A stretch of DNA of 64,000 nucleotides from Bombus terrestris. Lineage: Eukaryota > Arthropoda > Insecta > Hymenoptera > Apidae. Below are positions 63,258 through 64,000 of this stretch, piece by piece. Both the position numbers and the translations under genes were made by a program. The notes beneath the pieces are model-generated. The model was not told the origin of the DNA, ran no database searches, and was given only the letters and a program-made list of their open reading frames with translations. The DNA is taken from the NCBI RefSeq assembly GCF_910591885.1, contig NC_063279.1, positions 1,984,001 to 2,048,000 on the forward strand, read 5' to 3'. Position 1 is the first letter of the stretch. The number at the start of each line of letters is the position of its first letter.

Positions 63258-64000
63258 GTACCTCGACAGCAATCGCGGACTAACGGATTCCCTTTGATAT
63301 TTCCACGACCACGCGGCACGACGACCCTGCGCGTAGGCGTGTTGCAGCGACACGGTAGCGTAATCGGGCCAGTGGATCACGGTCCGTCGAAATTGTTCGA
63401 TTTCGCTCTTTCTCCAGCATCCTGTCGCGCCTCAAAGTTTCCAGATCAACGACAGGTTTGTCGTCGCGTGCGTCGTAACGCGAGTTTCGCGTTTAAATCG
63501 TCGTGGAGCGTCGTTCCGGGTAAAAGGCGATTTTCCACCGCAACGACGATAACCCGCGAGATGATCGGAGGAGGGAAAAGGTTTCTCGCGGTTCCTTCGC
63601 CGTCACCGCGTCGCCTTGACATATTCCTCCGCGTTACAGCCGACTTATCGTTTTTAACCTACTTGCGTCCTTGCCAATTAGAGAGCAAACGCATGCTCGA
63701 TCGCGTGCGAGTACTCGCCACTAATCGTTGTCCACTTGTTGCCCGTGTAATCGCGTACGGTCGTCGCGTGTCACGGGTATTGCGAAAAAATCAGTCGCCT
63801 CTGACATTCGCGTCACGATCGTTACGCGATCCAATTATCCACACGTTGCGGAAAGCTGCGATCGGTTAATCGCCAAAAGTCACCGACGATTCCATCGGTC
63901 TAACGCGATTACCACGCGGTCGGATATTTAAACGTCGTTGGAATATCGCGACGAACGATATCGTGCGTTTCCGTTCGAACAGTTGGTTGCTGGTGATTTA
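63258..64000. other. CpG-rich end of window
   Basis: CpG-dense sequence with a long open frame (63018-63869) that is arginine/serine-rich and domainless. It may belong to a promoter or 5' region of a gene beyond the right edge. No specific signal was found. Confidence 0.35.

Noticed and set aside
63018..63869. 283-codon open frame at the right edge
   Set aside because: Arginine/serine-rich translation of CpG-dense DNA, no motif, overlapping open frames in other registers.
1..64000. tRNA, rRNA, CRISPR arrays, bacterial operons, viral sequence
   Set aside because: I looked for A/B-box tRNA patterns, regularly spaced repeats and operon-like gene packing and found none. No viral protein was recognised.

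Overview
The window looks like nuclear DNA from an insect, most likely an aculeate hymenopteran such as a bee. Two conserved eukaryotic genes with GT-AG introns are readable. The mobile elements are typical of insects: a mellifera-type mariner, piggyBac-like TTAA elements and a jockey-like retroposon. CpG is abundant and CGATCG-type words are everywhere. The exact genus is not established. There are no bacterial features, no CRISPR arrays, and no tRNA or rRNA genes that I could recognise.

Layout. Bases 1-1934 hold the 5' half of eRF3 (GSPT1, translation release factor GTPase) on the minus strand, in four exons and running off the left edge. A 2.8 kb gap contains an unidentified minus-strand open frame. 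Bases 4778-7881 hold a complete eight-exon TFIP11/sip1 gene (G-patch spliceosome disassembly factor, 830 aa) on the plus strand. The two genes are head-to-head; both are housekeeping genes, acting in translation termination and in intron-lariat release respectively.

Bases 8-64 kb hold no gene I can prove. A CpG-dense block (about 18.0-18.65 kb) is followed by a short candidate first coding exon at 18892-18948. It encodes a signal-peptide-like start with a good splice donor, which would fit a secreted or membrane protein gene with a very long first intron. Two further candidate exons are listed, at 50.2 kb and 62.8 kb, with low confidence. Several GC-richer blocks could be regulatory.

The rest is shaped by mobile DNA that can be sorted into families by termini and target duplications: (1) a decayed mellifera-type mariner with a MITE against its 5' side; (2) six short Tc/mariner-type MITEs starting TTAGGTCGTCCGAAAAG with TA duplications; (3) piggyBac-type elements with TTAA ends, namely two relics with a decayed transposase and four ~0.6 kb non-autonomous copies; (4) a 701 bp foldback element with ~300 bp arms, also bounded by TTAA; (5) six copies of an unclassified family (termini TGTAGTRTCGT, apparent 4 bp target duplication), two carrying the same 363 bp solo-LTR-like insertion; (6) a 5'-truncated jockey-like fragment with a poly(A) tail. 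Several insertions are nested, so their relative ages can be read directly.
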